Source: Hymenopellis radicata
Taxonomy: Eukaryota; Basidiomycota; Agaricomycetes; Agaricales; Physalacriaceae
Length of the DNA stretch: 64,000 nt
Direction of reading: 5' to 3'
Assembly (NCBI GenBank): GCA_015501595.1
Contig: JADNRX010000059.1
Coordinates: 62,001 to 126,000, forward strand
Shown: positions 11,981-23,315 of the stretch, piece by piece
Position numbering within the stretch: position 1 is the first letter of the stretch
How the letters are laid out: each line of letters begins with the position of its first letter
Notes under the pieces: generated by a model
Told to the model about the DNA's origin: nothing
The model's database searches: none
Seen by the model: only the letters and a program-made list of their open reading frames with translations
Position numbers and translations under genes: made by a program

Positions 11981-12354
11981 TCCAGAAGCCTCCCAGAACG
12001 CAAGCAGGCACCGGAATCCCAGAAGAAAGCCGCCAACTCCCGTCCCGCTGTCATTCGCAAGGCTCTTCAGTGCGACCTCATCGTTCTCGACAAGCATAGT
12101 CTCACGGACGGCTCGGTCATGTGGAAAACAGTGATGCGTGCGTTCTCTACTGCTTTTGTTGTTTCCTTTCTGATTCCTTTACAGTTTGACATCTAAGCCA
12201 TTGTCGTCACTGGTTTACGCAGGCGAAGTGGGACGATGCTTGGACTGACCAAACTGTCCGAAATGCCTGCAAGATTTGGATACGACACTACAAGCCACTT
12301 ACCTCCTGCACCATCCGTGACAGCAACAACGGCGATCGATTGAGGCAGAACTGA
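11981..12354 (+). pseudogene. Coding-like remnant of an unknown gene
   Basis: Two blocks read as spliced protein: PAVIRKALQCDLIVLDKHSL plus TDGSVMWKTV up to about 12130, then after a likely intron ending in CGCAG near 12220, AKWDDAWTDQTVRNACKIWI plus RHYKPLTSCTIRDSNNGDRL and a stop at 12352-12354. No convincing start exon was found upstream. It could be the 3' end of a small real gene or a fragment of a decayed one. No family recognised. Confidence 0.35.
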
Positions 12355-12857
12355 TTGCGTCGAACCCTGCCGCCCGGCGAACTCTCTGGCGAACCCTCAG
12401 GAGTCAGCGACTAAGTGTCATAAACACGATGCTTCTTCCTCCTCACCACCGTCATTGACACGTCTTCATCGTGTATCGCCCAACCTTCCCCGGCGCCGCC
12501 AATGATGAGCAGGACTCCGTAATATGTTGTCACTAGACCGATTTGGGGCATAACCTCCTCGGGCTTCTCGGACTCCTCTCGTTATAGGGACTACGCCCCT
12601 ACACCACCCGCATCACACACTCGACACCTTTTTCTACTTATATCATCTCGCCTGTACACTCTTTTTCTGCATTCAAGCTAAAATCTTGTACTATGATACC
12701 CATCGAATCAACGCCATCTACCTGGCAATACTTGTTCCTCGTCTTCTTCTGCAAGTCCTTGCCTAAGTCGGAAGGTCTGCCTTGACCTTCGGCACACCCC
12801 TCTAACCCATGTTCGCCGGAAATTCGCTGGAGGTTCGCCGCGAATTGGTTCGCCGCT
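12355..12857. other. Gene-free interval before the kinase-like gene
   Basis: Pyrimidine-rich DNA that probably contains the promoter of the gene starting at 12858. A cluster of GTTCGCCG-like words lies at about 12810-12855. Nothing else was recognised. Confidence 0.4.
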
Positions 12858-14938
12858 TTGATGCAACTTCAGGAATCACATGATCAACTTGTCTCCCCCT
12901 CTGCCGCAAACCACCACCTCCTAGCCTCAAAAGTTTATATGTCTTCCATCGCAGCGCGCATCCATGCCTGTGTTTGGGGTTTAACCCACGAGGACTATCC
13001 ACCTCTCTGCCCATCTCGTTCGCCTGATCATCTCACCTCCTTTCTCGACCATCTTGAGCAAGCCTCAACCTGGGATGTTCTCGGGCTCGCTGACCTCGTC
13101 CTTCCTCCGTTCCGCTCGGCCTCAGCCAGCACATCGAGTGCAAGGCAGTCGGTTGCTTCACAACGAATCCCTTCTCACCGCTCCCTGAAGGTCGTTGTGG
13201 AAGATTCAGAGTGGGTGGAGGATGTAGAGATTCTTGCAAGACGAAAGTGGAATATTTCTCCCGACTCCCCTCTTGTCCTTTCACACTCCGAATGGCCCGA
13301 AGTACGGAGGTGCTTGGCGTTTGCTTCAAAATCGTTTCCGCACCAATTTTCCCGTACAGGTGACGGAGGCTCCCTAGCAGTATTCGAGGAAGAATGGGAA
13401 GCCCACACCGACACACGGGCGAAGCAAGAACCCATGATCATGGACTTCTTACTTCAATTGGTGGTGCCACAGCCTATCACTTCGACATTCATGCTATACG
13501 AGCAGTACCGGATTGTTGGTGGAGGGACTGGCATAGGAATTGAGTTTATTGAAGTCATGAATGCGCCAAAGAGGCGCAATCTTGTTCGAGTTGAAAATCA
13601 AACCATTCTGGTTCAGATGGCACATGCTGTCGCTCTACAAAGTGTTATAGGAGTCCCCAGGCAACGTGAAACCTGGAATGCTACCGCCGAGGACATCTAT
13701 ACGCAGGTAATTTGCTAGCCCCGCCGCTACAGCAATAAATTGTGATAATGTGATTGATAATATCTTGATAGGCATTTACTGCCTCACTTGCCGTTTCACA
13801 ATCCCGCTCACCCTCCAAAGTTGTCTTTATGGGCAATCCGGGCCTGTACCGAGCCGCCTATACGATCCACGAGACGTTGGTCGTATCGAAATGGTACTCA
13901 ACGAACCCGCTGCAAGCGACCACTTTCCTTGGGTCGGCAATAGAGGTTCACCAGGGTCATCTTCTCCGTCAAAAGATGGCTCTCACAGCTGTTGAAGATG
14001 ATGACTGGTTCGAAGATCGAGAATCCCATCGCTCAAGTCCATCAAGACTAGCCATGGCTACCGACATTATCATTGGTGCCGTTCATTCGGCTGTTGATAT
14101 CTTCATTCGCCTAGGCGAAGTTTTATTCAGTTACCCAACCATTGATCTCGACCTTCATGGACCGCTCGTTCATGTCCGATGCCTTCGGTAAATCGCTTCC
14201 ACAGTATCCTGAGAGGAAAGCTAACTATTATCGTAGGGCTAGTCAGGAATTCCTGGATGCCTCTCGAAGCATGAAACGTTTCGAGTGTATCAAAGACGGG
14301 GAAATCTGGAGAAATCCCGAATGGTTCATCAAAATTCCCAGTGGAGTCAATGAAATCGCTGCGACGCGTGAGGTCTCCTCCAAAACCGATGTGATCGATG
14401 TCGGTGCGGAGTTACTCGTCACAACCGGCGAGCACAAGGGTAAGCTTCTGCTAGCTACGCGCGCCGGAGGAGACCCTGTTGGTGGCAGCGCACTGGATCC
14501 CTTTGACGAGATTGACGAGATTGACAAGTATGTTTGCTGCAAAGTTTTGGGTGAATGCTAAATATTTATTTCATCAGGAATGATCTCCTCACAAAGATCC
14601 GTGCCATTCACGCCGCCGGCTGGCACCACCATGACTTGCACCCTGGTAATGTCGTAGTTTCCGCTTCAAAAATCACGATTGTAGACTACGGCGAAGCTCA
14701 GCGAGCTTCCGAGTGTCTTCTCTCTGAATATTGTTGTGCGGACGAAGATGTCATCACCAGTCTGACAACAATTTCTCCTTCTTCGTCGACGGGCACTGCT
14801 CTGGAATCGGCGCTTTCAGAGAGCACGATGACCCTAGTAGGAGAAGAGGGCAACACTGGGGATGTGGTGTCGAGCGTGCCGGCAAGTAACATGGAGGAAG
14901 AGAATGGTGGGGCACTTTCAGAATTGGACAAAAAGTGA
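12858..14938 (+). CDS. Protein-kinase-like protein with an HxDLHPGN catalytic loop
   Basis: Four exons (to about 13708, 13773-14187, 14237-14526 and 14578-14938) join in frame through introns of about 50-65 bp. The last exon carries GWHHHDLHPGNVVV followed 10 residues later by the metal-binding triplet DYG, the catalytic loop and DFG equivalents of the protein-kinase-like fold. Upstream there is FMLYEQYRIVGGGTGIGIEF, possibly an N-lobe strand and glycine-rich turn, but I cannot assign the ATP-binding lysine. The C-terminus after DYGEA is an acidic Ser/Thr-rich tail, so the usual C-lobe helices after the activation segment are missing or highly divergent. It may be an atypical kinase of the kind expanded in basidiomycetes or a pseudokinase. 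The in-frame MSSIAARIHACVW at about 12940 is an alternative start. Confidence 0.65.
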
Positions 14939-14954
14939 TCTTGTCATACATGTA

Positions 14955-15511
14955 CTATATTAGATAAAAACAATGTGGCGAAGATGACATGTTTATTTCT
15001 TCGGTCACCGCAACTATACGGTCCTTTTGATCCTCTGTTCCCCGAGTGAGAATCGTCGCGAGATGCTGGAGGGTCTTGCCAGCCGTTGACACTGACGTGT
15101 CGTGGTCCTTCGTTAAGTCTTGTCCCATGGAGATACCATCAGGACGTCGCTTCTGCACGTCTTTCAGGAGTGCGGTGAGGACGTACGTCTGCGAGCGCAG
15201 AGGGTCTGACATGAAGAGCTAATACACATGAAAAAACAACATGTCAGACTCGTTCCAGGACTCAAATAACCAGAAATATACGTACGTTGCGCTGTATAAT
15301 GTGATGATGGACGCCAGATGGAATTCCGAACAGGTCTGGGTACCGTCCGAGCGCGCGACGTGGAGGGTTTGAACGGAGTAGACAGACGAAGAAAAGGTGT
15401 TTCCGGGTCAATGCGTCTGAGGAACTGCAATGGCGTAAGCGGTGACCTTTTCGACGTTGGTGTTGATTGAAGATAGCGAGGACCACGACCGGTTGGCTTC
15501 TTGTGCGCCAC
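14955..15511 (-). CDS. Small conserved-looking protein, unknown function
   Basis: Three exons read MAHKKPTGRGPRYLQSTPTS and following basic residues, then (after a roughly 52-bp intron) HLFGIPSGVHHHIIQRN, then LFMSDPLRSQTYVLTALLKD, followed by VSTAGKTLQHLATILTRGTE and stop. About 145 residues. It is convergent with the kinase-like gene, the two stops being only 16 bp apart. The second and third exons have strong amino-acid pattern; the first exon frame is chosen because its intron borders keep the frame open. No motif recognised. Confidence 0.5.
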
Positions 15512-15730
15512 AACAAGTTCGTATGTTAGGACGTTGGAATGCTCCGGACACTTCTCACGCGTCCATCCATGAGTTTGTGTATACGATCACCTATATACAG
15601 GATATCTACTGCGATACAATGCGAGAAAGCGAGATAGCAAAACGATAGGGAAATGTGCCAATGCGAAGTGAATGTTGTTATTAGTGATGGTGGTGGGGCT
15701 TATGATAATGAATCATGATGGTAGAGGAAT

Positions 15731-17270
15731 TTATCTCCTCCGACGTGCGTAAGGTGTGGGTCGGAACGTGTCATCGGCGTTGTCGCTGAACGAAAATTAA
15801 GCAGAGGAGAGCATCAAGGCGTAGGAAACTTACAATAATACGTTTGTGCCAGTCGAGCGGAACTTGGGCAGGGTGGGAGCTTGGAGGTTAGAGGCCGGAG
15901 CAGGACGCGAGTACGGATTGAAGCGCTTGTGGGAGGCCTGGGACTTCGTAGTCACTGTACCACTGGCGGGATGCGATTCAGTTTCCGACGCGATAAGCCG
16001 AGGTTCGGGAGCGTCGTAAACCTGGGGCGTTCTGCTGAAGTTCTGGAAAGTGGGAAGCCTATTCAATGATAAGAGATGTAGTAAATGGGACAGTGAAAAC
16101 GCAAACCTATCAACAGGCGGCGCCGGTACTTTGTCACCGCTGGAAACCGGATAGAATGCAGAGGCGCGGTAATAGCTTCGAGCGGTAGGGTAAGGGTTGG
16201 AGGTCGTTGGCGGACTATGGTTAGGACAAGCGGGAATGGAATGAGCGAAATAGTTGTATGCGTGAGGCGTGTTTGACGTAGGAACGATTGTGGAGGAGCT
16301 GGGCAGAGTCGTAAAAGTGATATGAGGCTTAGAAGCAGTAGCCTGTGAGGCAGGCGTCGTAGAAGTCGTATCCATAGGCGCGGAAACCGATCGTAGTTGT
16401 CGTTTAGCATCGTCATCGCCAAATTGCTCGATATAGGTGGAGCAGCTATCATACACTTAAAATGGTGTGTGGAAGAGTTGAGCAGAATGGAACTCACGCT
16501 TTACTGAGGAGTTCGTAACCGTTTGCGTCAATATCAAGAGATCCGGTCCCTTGGCCGATGCTCGCGTCACCTGTGAGCTGGGCACACCTGTAGGTCAAGT
16601 TTAAGACGTCGTCGGCGAACTGAATGGCAAAGACATTTGACTAACGCTTCAGAAATCGCACTCCAGCCTTGGGGAGACAAGCTAGAAGCACTGTGAAATC
16701 CAAGTGAGTAGAAGCATCCCGCAATTATGAAGCCACTTGCGCAAGGCGCTGTGCAAGTTGTTCCATACTTGCCCAACAAGAACCGGGGACGAGCCTTCGA
16801 AATGTGGGCGTCACCAGTGAGCCCCCTGCTTATATAGGCGCATAAAGCGCGATTGACACGAGTCTTTGTCGTCCACAGTGTGTTGCCTAAAGCGGCAGGA
16901 CCATTCGCTGTCGTTGTCCAGGGCCACCTGGCACAATGGGGGTTATGCGTTATCGAATTCATCATGAATGTCGAGTTGGGCGAACAATGAGCAGGCCACA
17001 GAATTTTCAAAATAGTAATGTGCGTCGTCCACCCATGTGAACCGTCGTATTGGCGCCGAAGAATTGTGATTCTTGATCAAGGGAGTAGTCCTTTGAGCAG
17101 TCACATGCGTCGAGATGACTCTCGCCGGTCTCGGTACTTTGAGGACTCCGGAACTGGTTTCTCATGGAGTCTAGGCGTGTAGCTGGTGCTATTTCCGAGT
17201 GACAGTAAATCCTGGCCACACTAGCAGGTGACCGTACAGGATAGAAGTGGGCCGTGAGAAAGTTTACCAT
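15731..17270 (-). CDS. Possible Clp1-like (clampless) developmental regulator
   Basis: A multi-exon minus-strand gene. Recognisable blocks in order: MVNFLTAHFYPVRSPASVAR, a middle exon VALDNDSEWSCRFRQHTVDD, then ARPRFLLGKYGTTCTAPCAS with GCFYSLGFHSASSLSPQGW, then NVFAIQFADDVLNLTYRCAQ with LTGDASIGQGTG, then CSTYIEQFGDDDAKRQLRSV, and a Ser/Pro/Thr-rich C-terminal half ending DDTFRPTPYARRRR. From memory these blocks fit the basidiomycete Clp1 family, needed for clamp-cell formation and dikaryon growth; this needs a database check. Intron acceptors at GATAG and CGTTAG keep the frame. The second exon junctions are least certain. Confidence 0.45.
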
Positions 17271-17367
17271 TCACGTCTTGCCTTCCACCGTCATCCGTTA
17301 GGCGCATCTCGCCTCATTCTAATTTCTTGAATAACATCTTCGCCTCTCTTGTGCCGGCTTTCACATA

Positions 17368-19026
17368 GTGGAATACATCTCATCTCTAAGGACTGTATTG
17401 GAAGTGTCTGGTCGGTGTCATTCAGCTATGAGGTTCATGTGCCATCTCAACCTTTATCCAGCTTCAACCATGACGGAAATGACAACTCTGCAACTGCCGA
17501 CACAGAAGCATCTCGACATGACGTTCGAGATAACTCGCCACCAACGCCCGTTGCTCGCCTCAGACGTGGACTGGGTGCAGCCCAATATCACCCACCTGGA
17601 ATCAGAAATGCGTCAGCTCGACGGACAGATAAACACGCTATCCATCGTGCTTTCTCATCTCCAGAAGGCGCGAAGCGATGTGCAGCGGTCTTTACAAGCC
17701 CACAAGGCTGTGTTCTCCCCAGTCCTCCGGTTACCACGAGACATCCTGTTACAGATCTTTACATTCTGTCTACCCCACCCCGATGACGATTCCTGTTTTG
17801 ATGGACGTGGGCCGCGATGGATGCTGTCCAAAGTGTGTGGACTGTGGCGGGATGTCGTGATGAGTTCGGCGGCGCTTTGGTCTACGGTCATTCTCCCCAT
17901 GAGGAATCCCATGCGGAATCTCGACGCGTCAACGGGCATGCTGCAGATACTTGCAGAGCATCTACGGCTGTCTGGCTGTTCTCCCCTGCTCGTCGCCATA
18001 GACTGCCCATATGAAAACTTGGCCAGCGTGTATTCCGGGCTTCTCGATTTGGTTGCCAGTCATTGCCGGCGGTGGAGATTCATGGAGATACGCGCAGACG
18101 AGGCGTACATCCAAGTCTTGTTCAAAGATATCAAAAATGCTGAAAGCATCCCCCAACTCGAAGAAGTATACGTCTATGCACGCGGGCCGTCTACGGATTG
18201 GGCCACGGAAGCGTTCGTTGATGCTCCAGCGCTTCGCAGAGTGGACATTCCCCGATATACCCTCGACGCTTTAGGGATGCCCTTACGGCTCACTCACTAC
18301 TCCGCAGCCATATCCGATTTCACTCAATACCGCTACATGGACCTCTGCCCCTCGCTTGAAGAATGGCACCTCCATACATGCGGGGCTCTTCCTGAATGCG
18401 AACACCCCCTGGTCAACTACAACGTTCTACACCTGCGCGTCGATCATCCACAGCTGCTCGACGCACTCACCTTGCCCAACCTCCAATCGCTCCTCATGCA
18501 CACACCCGACTCCGAGGTGTTGGTTGACCCGAACACGGCCATCGACTCTCTATGTCGCTTCCTCGAGCGGTCGGGCTGTAAACTAGAGACGTTGATCGCA
18601 GTAGAGCCCGCCGTCTATCAGTCCACGCGGTTCATTCCCGACGTTCTGCAGCGGCAGCCGTCTATCAAAACGCTAGAGACGAACGTGGACCGCACCATCT
18701 TCTCGTGGCTCTCGCGCAACACGGCATTTCAGGGCCTGCTCCCCCAGCTGGAGTCGCTGACGATCTCGATACTGGACAACTCGCCGGACGACCCGTGGGA
18801 GGTGGGGCTGGCGGAGATGCTGCACTCGCGCAGGCAGGACGACTTGGCGGACAAGTGGAAGTGCAAAAAGCTGGAAGAGTTCAGGCTGGACGCGACGGAT
18901 GAGAGTATCTTGACTGTCATGCGCATGAAGCTCAGCGATCTGGAAGAGCGCGGGCTCCAAGTTTTGGATCCGTACGATTATACGTGGAGATTCTGGGAAG
19001 GCCGGGATGGTTCGAAGAGTGATTAA
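17368..19026 (+). CDS. F-box protein with LRR-like C-terminus
   Basis: A single long exon. Residues after about 110 hold LRLPRDILLQIFTFCLP, the F-box core, followed by a Trp-rich stretch (SKVCGLWRDVVMSSAALWST) seen in many mushroom F-box proteins. Before it is a coiled-coil segment, HLESEMRQLDGQINTLSIVL. The C-terminal 350 residues are irregular leucine-rich repeats. F-box proteins recruit substrates to SCF ubiquitin ligases through Skp1; the substrate here is unknown. The ATG at 17470 (ACCATGAC context) may be the true start, since the first 34 residues lack family-like features. Confidence 0.8.
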   Translation: MEYISSLRTVLEVSGRCHSAMRFMCHLNLYPASTMTEMTTLQLPTQKHLDMTFEITRHQRPLLASDVDWVQPNITHLESEMRQLDGQINTLSIVLSHLQKARSDVQRSLQAHKAVFSPVLRLPRDILLQIFTFCLPHPDDDSCFDGRGPRWMLSKVCGLWRDVVMSSAALWSTVILPMRNPMRNLDASTGMLQILAEHLRLSGCSPLLVAIDCPYENLASVYSGLLDLVASHCRRWRFMEIRADEAYIQVLFKDIKNAESIPQLEEVYVYARGPSTDWATEAFVDAPALRRVDIPRYTLDALGMPLRLTHYSAAISDFTQYRYMDLCPSLEEWHLHTCGALPECEHPLVNYNVLHLRVDHPQLLDALTLPNLQSLLMHTPDSEVLVDPNTAIDSLCRFLERSGCKLETLIAVEPAVYQSTRFIPDVLQRQPSIKTLETNVDRTIFSWLSRNTAFQGLLPQLESLTISILDNSPDDPWEVGLAEMLHSRRQDDLADKWKCKKLEEFRLDATDESILTVMRMKLSDLEERGLQVLDPYDYTWRFWEGRDGSKSD

Positions 19027-19226
19027 TTAGGTCACTTTCGTTGATTGGGTTTGGGGGGGGGTATTCGAGACCCCATAGGACTGATTTACACAGGCGGATC
19101 GCAAATTGTATATAATAATTAGGGTATCCTTTACAAGCTACAGTGCAAAACGTAGATTATTCAAAGTCATTTATAGTAACATCTCATGATAGCATGGGGC
19201 GTTTATCCACCGTTCGTAGTTGAACG

Positions 19227-22193
19227 TCACTGGCAACGGCTCCCTCCTTCCATATCCTTCATAGTACTCAGCCTTCCATGTTCCACATACGCATAGAAAT
19301 CCCGCTCCTTCGCTTCATCTGTGCCATCGTACTCCAGGCCGCCGTCGCCATAGGCGATAGCGACAGCCGAAGTGTACACCTCGAGGTCCTTGCGATCTGC
19401 AGTGTCAAACACAATGTCATACTGGTCAATATATCTGGACACAGCCCGTGAGCACACCAAAATATCAGACAATGTCATAGAGACACATACCCTTGATACT
19501 CAGCAACCTCCGTATCAGAAACACAAGGCTCCAGCATCTGCTTCGCAATAACCTCCGTCGAGTGTTTATCGCGCTCCGACGGCTCGGGCTCCATCGCGGA
19601 CGCCTTCCGCGCCTCAGCCTTGGCCGCCGGCTTCCCGTCTTCTTCGTCCCAGGCGGCGGCGTGTTCTGCGATCCCATCCACTTGCGCATACCCGAAACCA
19701 CGCTGATACACCACATTCATCAACACAAAGACACGCGAAACACACACACACACGCACCTCGACGTCGGCCGATGTCTAGAGCTCGTCTCAAATGGACTAT
19801 GGTTCACATCTCTCGCCGTCTTCCTAGAAGCCCAAGGTCAGACAAGATCGACAGAGGCACCAAGCAGCAACCACCCAGGAAGCTTCAGCGTGCTGTTCAT
19901 CGAATACGCAAAGTGCTTGCCCAAACTCGTGAAGAGCAGCGGACGGTAATACTCGATCCAAAAGTCCCCTTGGTCGTAAGAAACTCGCGAAGGCGGCTGT
20001 CGCACTCGGGTATCACATACGGCGGCTCGAGATGCTCAGGCTTGAACCACTGCCGGTAGCCGCCGCGAACGGGGCGGTCGCGATGAGGATCGCTTTGCAC
20101 GCCCAGGAAGAGGTTGATGGCGGCTTGTTTGTCGGCATCTAATACCAAAGCAAGTAAGAAGAAGAAGGATACGAAAACTGAGCAGAGATGAAGTACCAAG
20201 AAGCGAATTTGTCCAGAACCGCCTAATGTTCTCGATGATATCTCTGGAATGGCTGTTCCAATGCGGCATGCGGCGGTACGTCTCTACACGGTTAACAAGC
20301 GCGCTCCCGGTATATTGCAGTGCGATAGCTACAAGATGCCAATTCAGCTCTGAAAAAGGCTAGGCTGTGGAATCACGTACTATCACCATGATCGTGATAC
20401 ATTTCCGTCAACATGTTGACGGCGTCCGAATCGAACGCAAGGTTGGGACTTTCCACAACACCGAGCGCATAGAGCTGATGCCCCAGTGCGCGTTTACCAA
20501 ACACGAATTGCGCTGCGTTTGTGCGATCGAGACAGTCGACACAGTTCGTCCGGCAGATACCATTCTGCAACGAGATGGTGTTGCGCCATCTATCGCAAGT
20601 CAGCATATGTCTCTAGATAACTGGAAGGGATGACCAACTCGGAATTGGGACTTTGAAGATAGTGTGAGTACGGCTCTGGCCCAGAGTGGAAGAACCCCGT
20701 TTCTTGGATCGACTCTTCAGCGATGTCCTCGAGATAGCTGATGACGTCTTGGGTTTTCCTGTCGAAAGGTGAGCAGTTTGCGCTGCAAACAATTCACAAT
20801 GAACTGACTCTTTATATGCCCGACTCATGTCCCAGGCCCTGTACATCATTTTCTTGCCTTTGGGCAGAAACTGGTTGAGGTACTCCACACAGACTGTGTA
20901 CTCGTCAAGAAGCTTGCTCTCCCGCCTCTGAGCCTCGCGTTTCTTGATGAGATTTAAAATCATTATAGGTGCACCGTAGCGTCTAAACAGGTCGTCAAAG
21001 TGTTTTGCAGCCGCAGTGTAAAAAGGATCTACGACATTGACTACAGTGTCGTCAGTGAGCAGCACTTGCGAGAAGTAGTGAAGAAGGTTTACTTTCAATG
21101 GGTGGTCTGGGTGCCATAGTGGTGGCGTCCTGCGTCCAGTAAATGGGTATGCTTCCACGATACTGCACATAACTGGTATAGTTTGGACTCGGCCGTCGGC
21201 GTGAGGGATAGTAAAATGGTGTTGTCAGTGCTTCGGACACGATCTGTTCGGTTTCGACTTCGTTGGCGACATTTCCTTCATCGTTTACACCGCGTTTGAG
21301 ATAACGCGCTCCCGCATAGTGGCGCGAGCGACGAGCAATCAAGGTGATGAATATGACCCGCCCCAATACGGTCAATTCTGTTGAGTGGTCAGCAGTGATG
21401 TTGGGGCTTAGAGTGACGCACGGACTGGCTTGATCGACGTGTCCGTGGACAAGGGCAGTAACCAATGTGAGCTGGCAGGCCGCTCCAGAGGTGTAGATAT
21501 CATGTTATAGTTCCAGGCGTAACGGTCGTTGAACGCATATAGTCCGTCGTGAACTGATCTATTCGAACCAGCAAGATTGTGCTGTAACGAGGAGGTCAAG
21601 TCGTAAGTGTAACTAATGGATAGATGAGGCCTCGTAATGAGAGATTTCGGATGGACATACCTGAAATAAAAGTTCTTTGACATGTCTACTTGCTTGAAGA
21701 TGTTAATAAGACGCTGCTCCTCTGCCGGTTTGTCAATCTTTGGACTGAAGCAGACTGGAACCAGTTCGGTGTTCTCGCAATGGTAAAGGTAATGACCGCC
21801 TAATAGCGCCACAACGGAGCGTTTGGTAACGAGGATCATGTACCATCCAGCGGTAAAGCGAACAAAGCCTATTAACCACATCAACTTTAGAGTCCTAGTA
21901 TCCGAACAGAACATACCAGCAATTCCAAAGAACACTTTCGCCCTGCCCAGTCCTCCTGAACTCTTGTTCCCATCGTCCAACATTTTGAGCATGGCACTCA
22001 TTTGCTTTCCGCTATACTCGGCTTCATCTTCGACGACGACGAGCTCCTCATTGGCGGTCCTGTCTATCTTTATGATGCGATGTCGGGAGTCGGCTGTGTT
22101 TGACGCGATGAGATAGAAACGGAGTCGATTCTCGTATAATATGAACTTGTTGAATGCCTGGCGCGGCACCAGGGTTGTATTGTTCAGCGACAT
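19227..22193 (-). CDS. FIG4: SAC-domain phosphoinositide phosphatase Fig4
   Basis: Multi-exon gene. The start exon has [20 protein letters not shown] and [10 protein letters not shown], then [34 protein letters not shown], and the catalytic exon [20 protein letters not shown], whose Cys-x5-Arg signature lies at about 20533-20555. Near the C-terminus is [20 protein letters not shown]. Fig4 removes the 5-phosphate of PI(3,5)P2 and, with Vac14 and the Fab1 kinase, controls vacuole and endosome size. The N-terminal blocks ([25 protein letters not shown]) match Fig4 better than Sac1. An (AC)n run at about 19738-19756 lies in a C-terminal intron. The last exon (to 19227) is acidic; its junctions are the least certain part. 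Confidence 0.88.
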
Positions 22194-22298
22194 AGTCTCA
22201 GGGCGTGAGATCTTGAGAGGGCATGTTCATTGGCTCATGAACGGCAAGAATGAGCAGAGGTGGGATTACGTCATACGACATCTCTCACCACAACCACC

Positions 22299-23147
22299 AT
22301 GATCACCAACATCCTAGTCTCTGCTTTCGCACCTTTCCCGACACTGTCACTGGCCTTGCCCTCCTCGACGCCAATATCGTCGGTGCTGCCCCTTCTCGAG
22401 GAGCGCTATGACTCTCTACCCACTTTTGCTTTACGGTTAACAACAAATTCCGGTGTATTGTCTGATTATGACGCCCCCATCTCATCTCTCGACCCCGCAC
22501 AATCTCACTTGGTATCACTACGTCTTACTCCGAGGCTATTGGGTGGAAAGGGAGGTTTCGGGTCACAGTTGCGTGCTGCTGGTGGTCGTATGAGTAGCCA
22601 GAAGACGAGCAACAATAATTCTTGCCGTGACTTGAGCGGGCGACGATTAAGCACCATAAAGGAGGCCAAGAAGTGAGTCAGTTCTTTGTGTACTTGGACG
22701 CAGTCTCACATTTCTCTCTAGATTGGCAGAATATCTGGAAGCAGAGCCTGAGCGCGCCGCTGCGAAAGCTGAAGCTCAGAAGGCAAAGCTCGAGGCATTG
22801 GAGCGTAAGCTCGGAATAGATCCGAAATCTGGCTCCAACACTCCTGGAGAACCCGCGACAGTTGCTGGGAAGAAGCACCGTTTCGAAGATACAGAGTACC
22901 TTGAGCAGAGCAAGGAGCTGGTAGATGGCGTCAAGAATGCTGTGTCGTTAGGTGAGCAATTTATTTCCTGTTCAGCGCTATTACTGACATATCTTTAGCC
23001 TTGTTGAAGAAAAAGAAGAAGGCCAAGTTGACGCATGACAAGGCTGAACCAAGCGCTTCGACTTCAACAAAGACTGAGAAGGTGGTCAAGCCGGTTTCTG
23101 CAGCTCCAGTTGAACCTGCGCCTGCTGTCGAGGCAATTGGTGCTTAA
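22299..23147 (+). CDS. SDE2: Sde2-like spliceosome regulator with ubiquitin-like N-terminus
   Basis: The first exon encodes a ubiquitin-like domain ([20 protein letters not shown] onward) that ends at residues 82-86 in GGKGG, followed by [15 protein letters not shown]. In Sde2 proteins a protease cuts after the first GG, leaving a Lys-starting C-terminal part that joins the spliceosome and helps remove selected introns. Exon 2 is charged helix ([37 protein letters not shown]) and exon 3 has a KKKKKAK patch and a low-complexity tail ending in a stop at 23147. Introns at 22674-22721 and 22951-22999. An in-frame ATG at 22260 would add 13 residues; 22299 is preferred because it starts the first beta-strand. 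Divergent from FIG4, 105 bp apart. Confidence 0.88.
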
Positions 23148-23315
23148 GATGTATTGTAGCTCGTCGACGTTTATGAATAGAACATGTATCTCAAAATAGA
23201 GCAGCGTGAGAGAGAGATCGGGGCCTCGGACCGACCATTTCATTCAAACACGTAGTCAATTCCTCTCCACAACCTTGATCTCGCTGTTGCTGCCGTCGCA
23301 GCCCCCGTCGCTGCA

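Noticed and set aside
19046..19062. Poly-G run after the F-box gene
   Set aside because: A homopolymer in a 3' flank; no structure beyond that.
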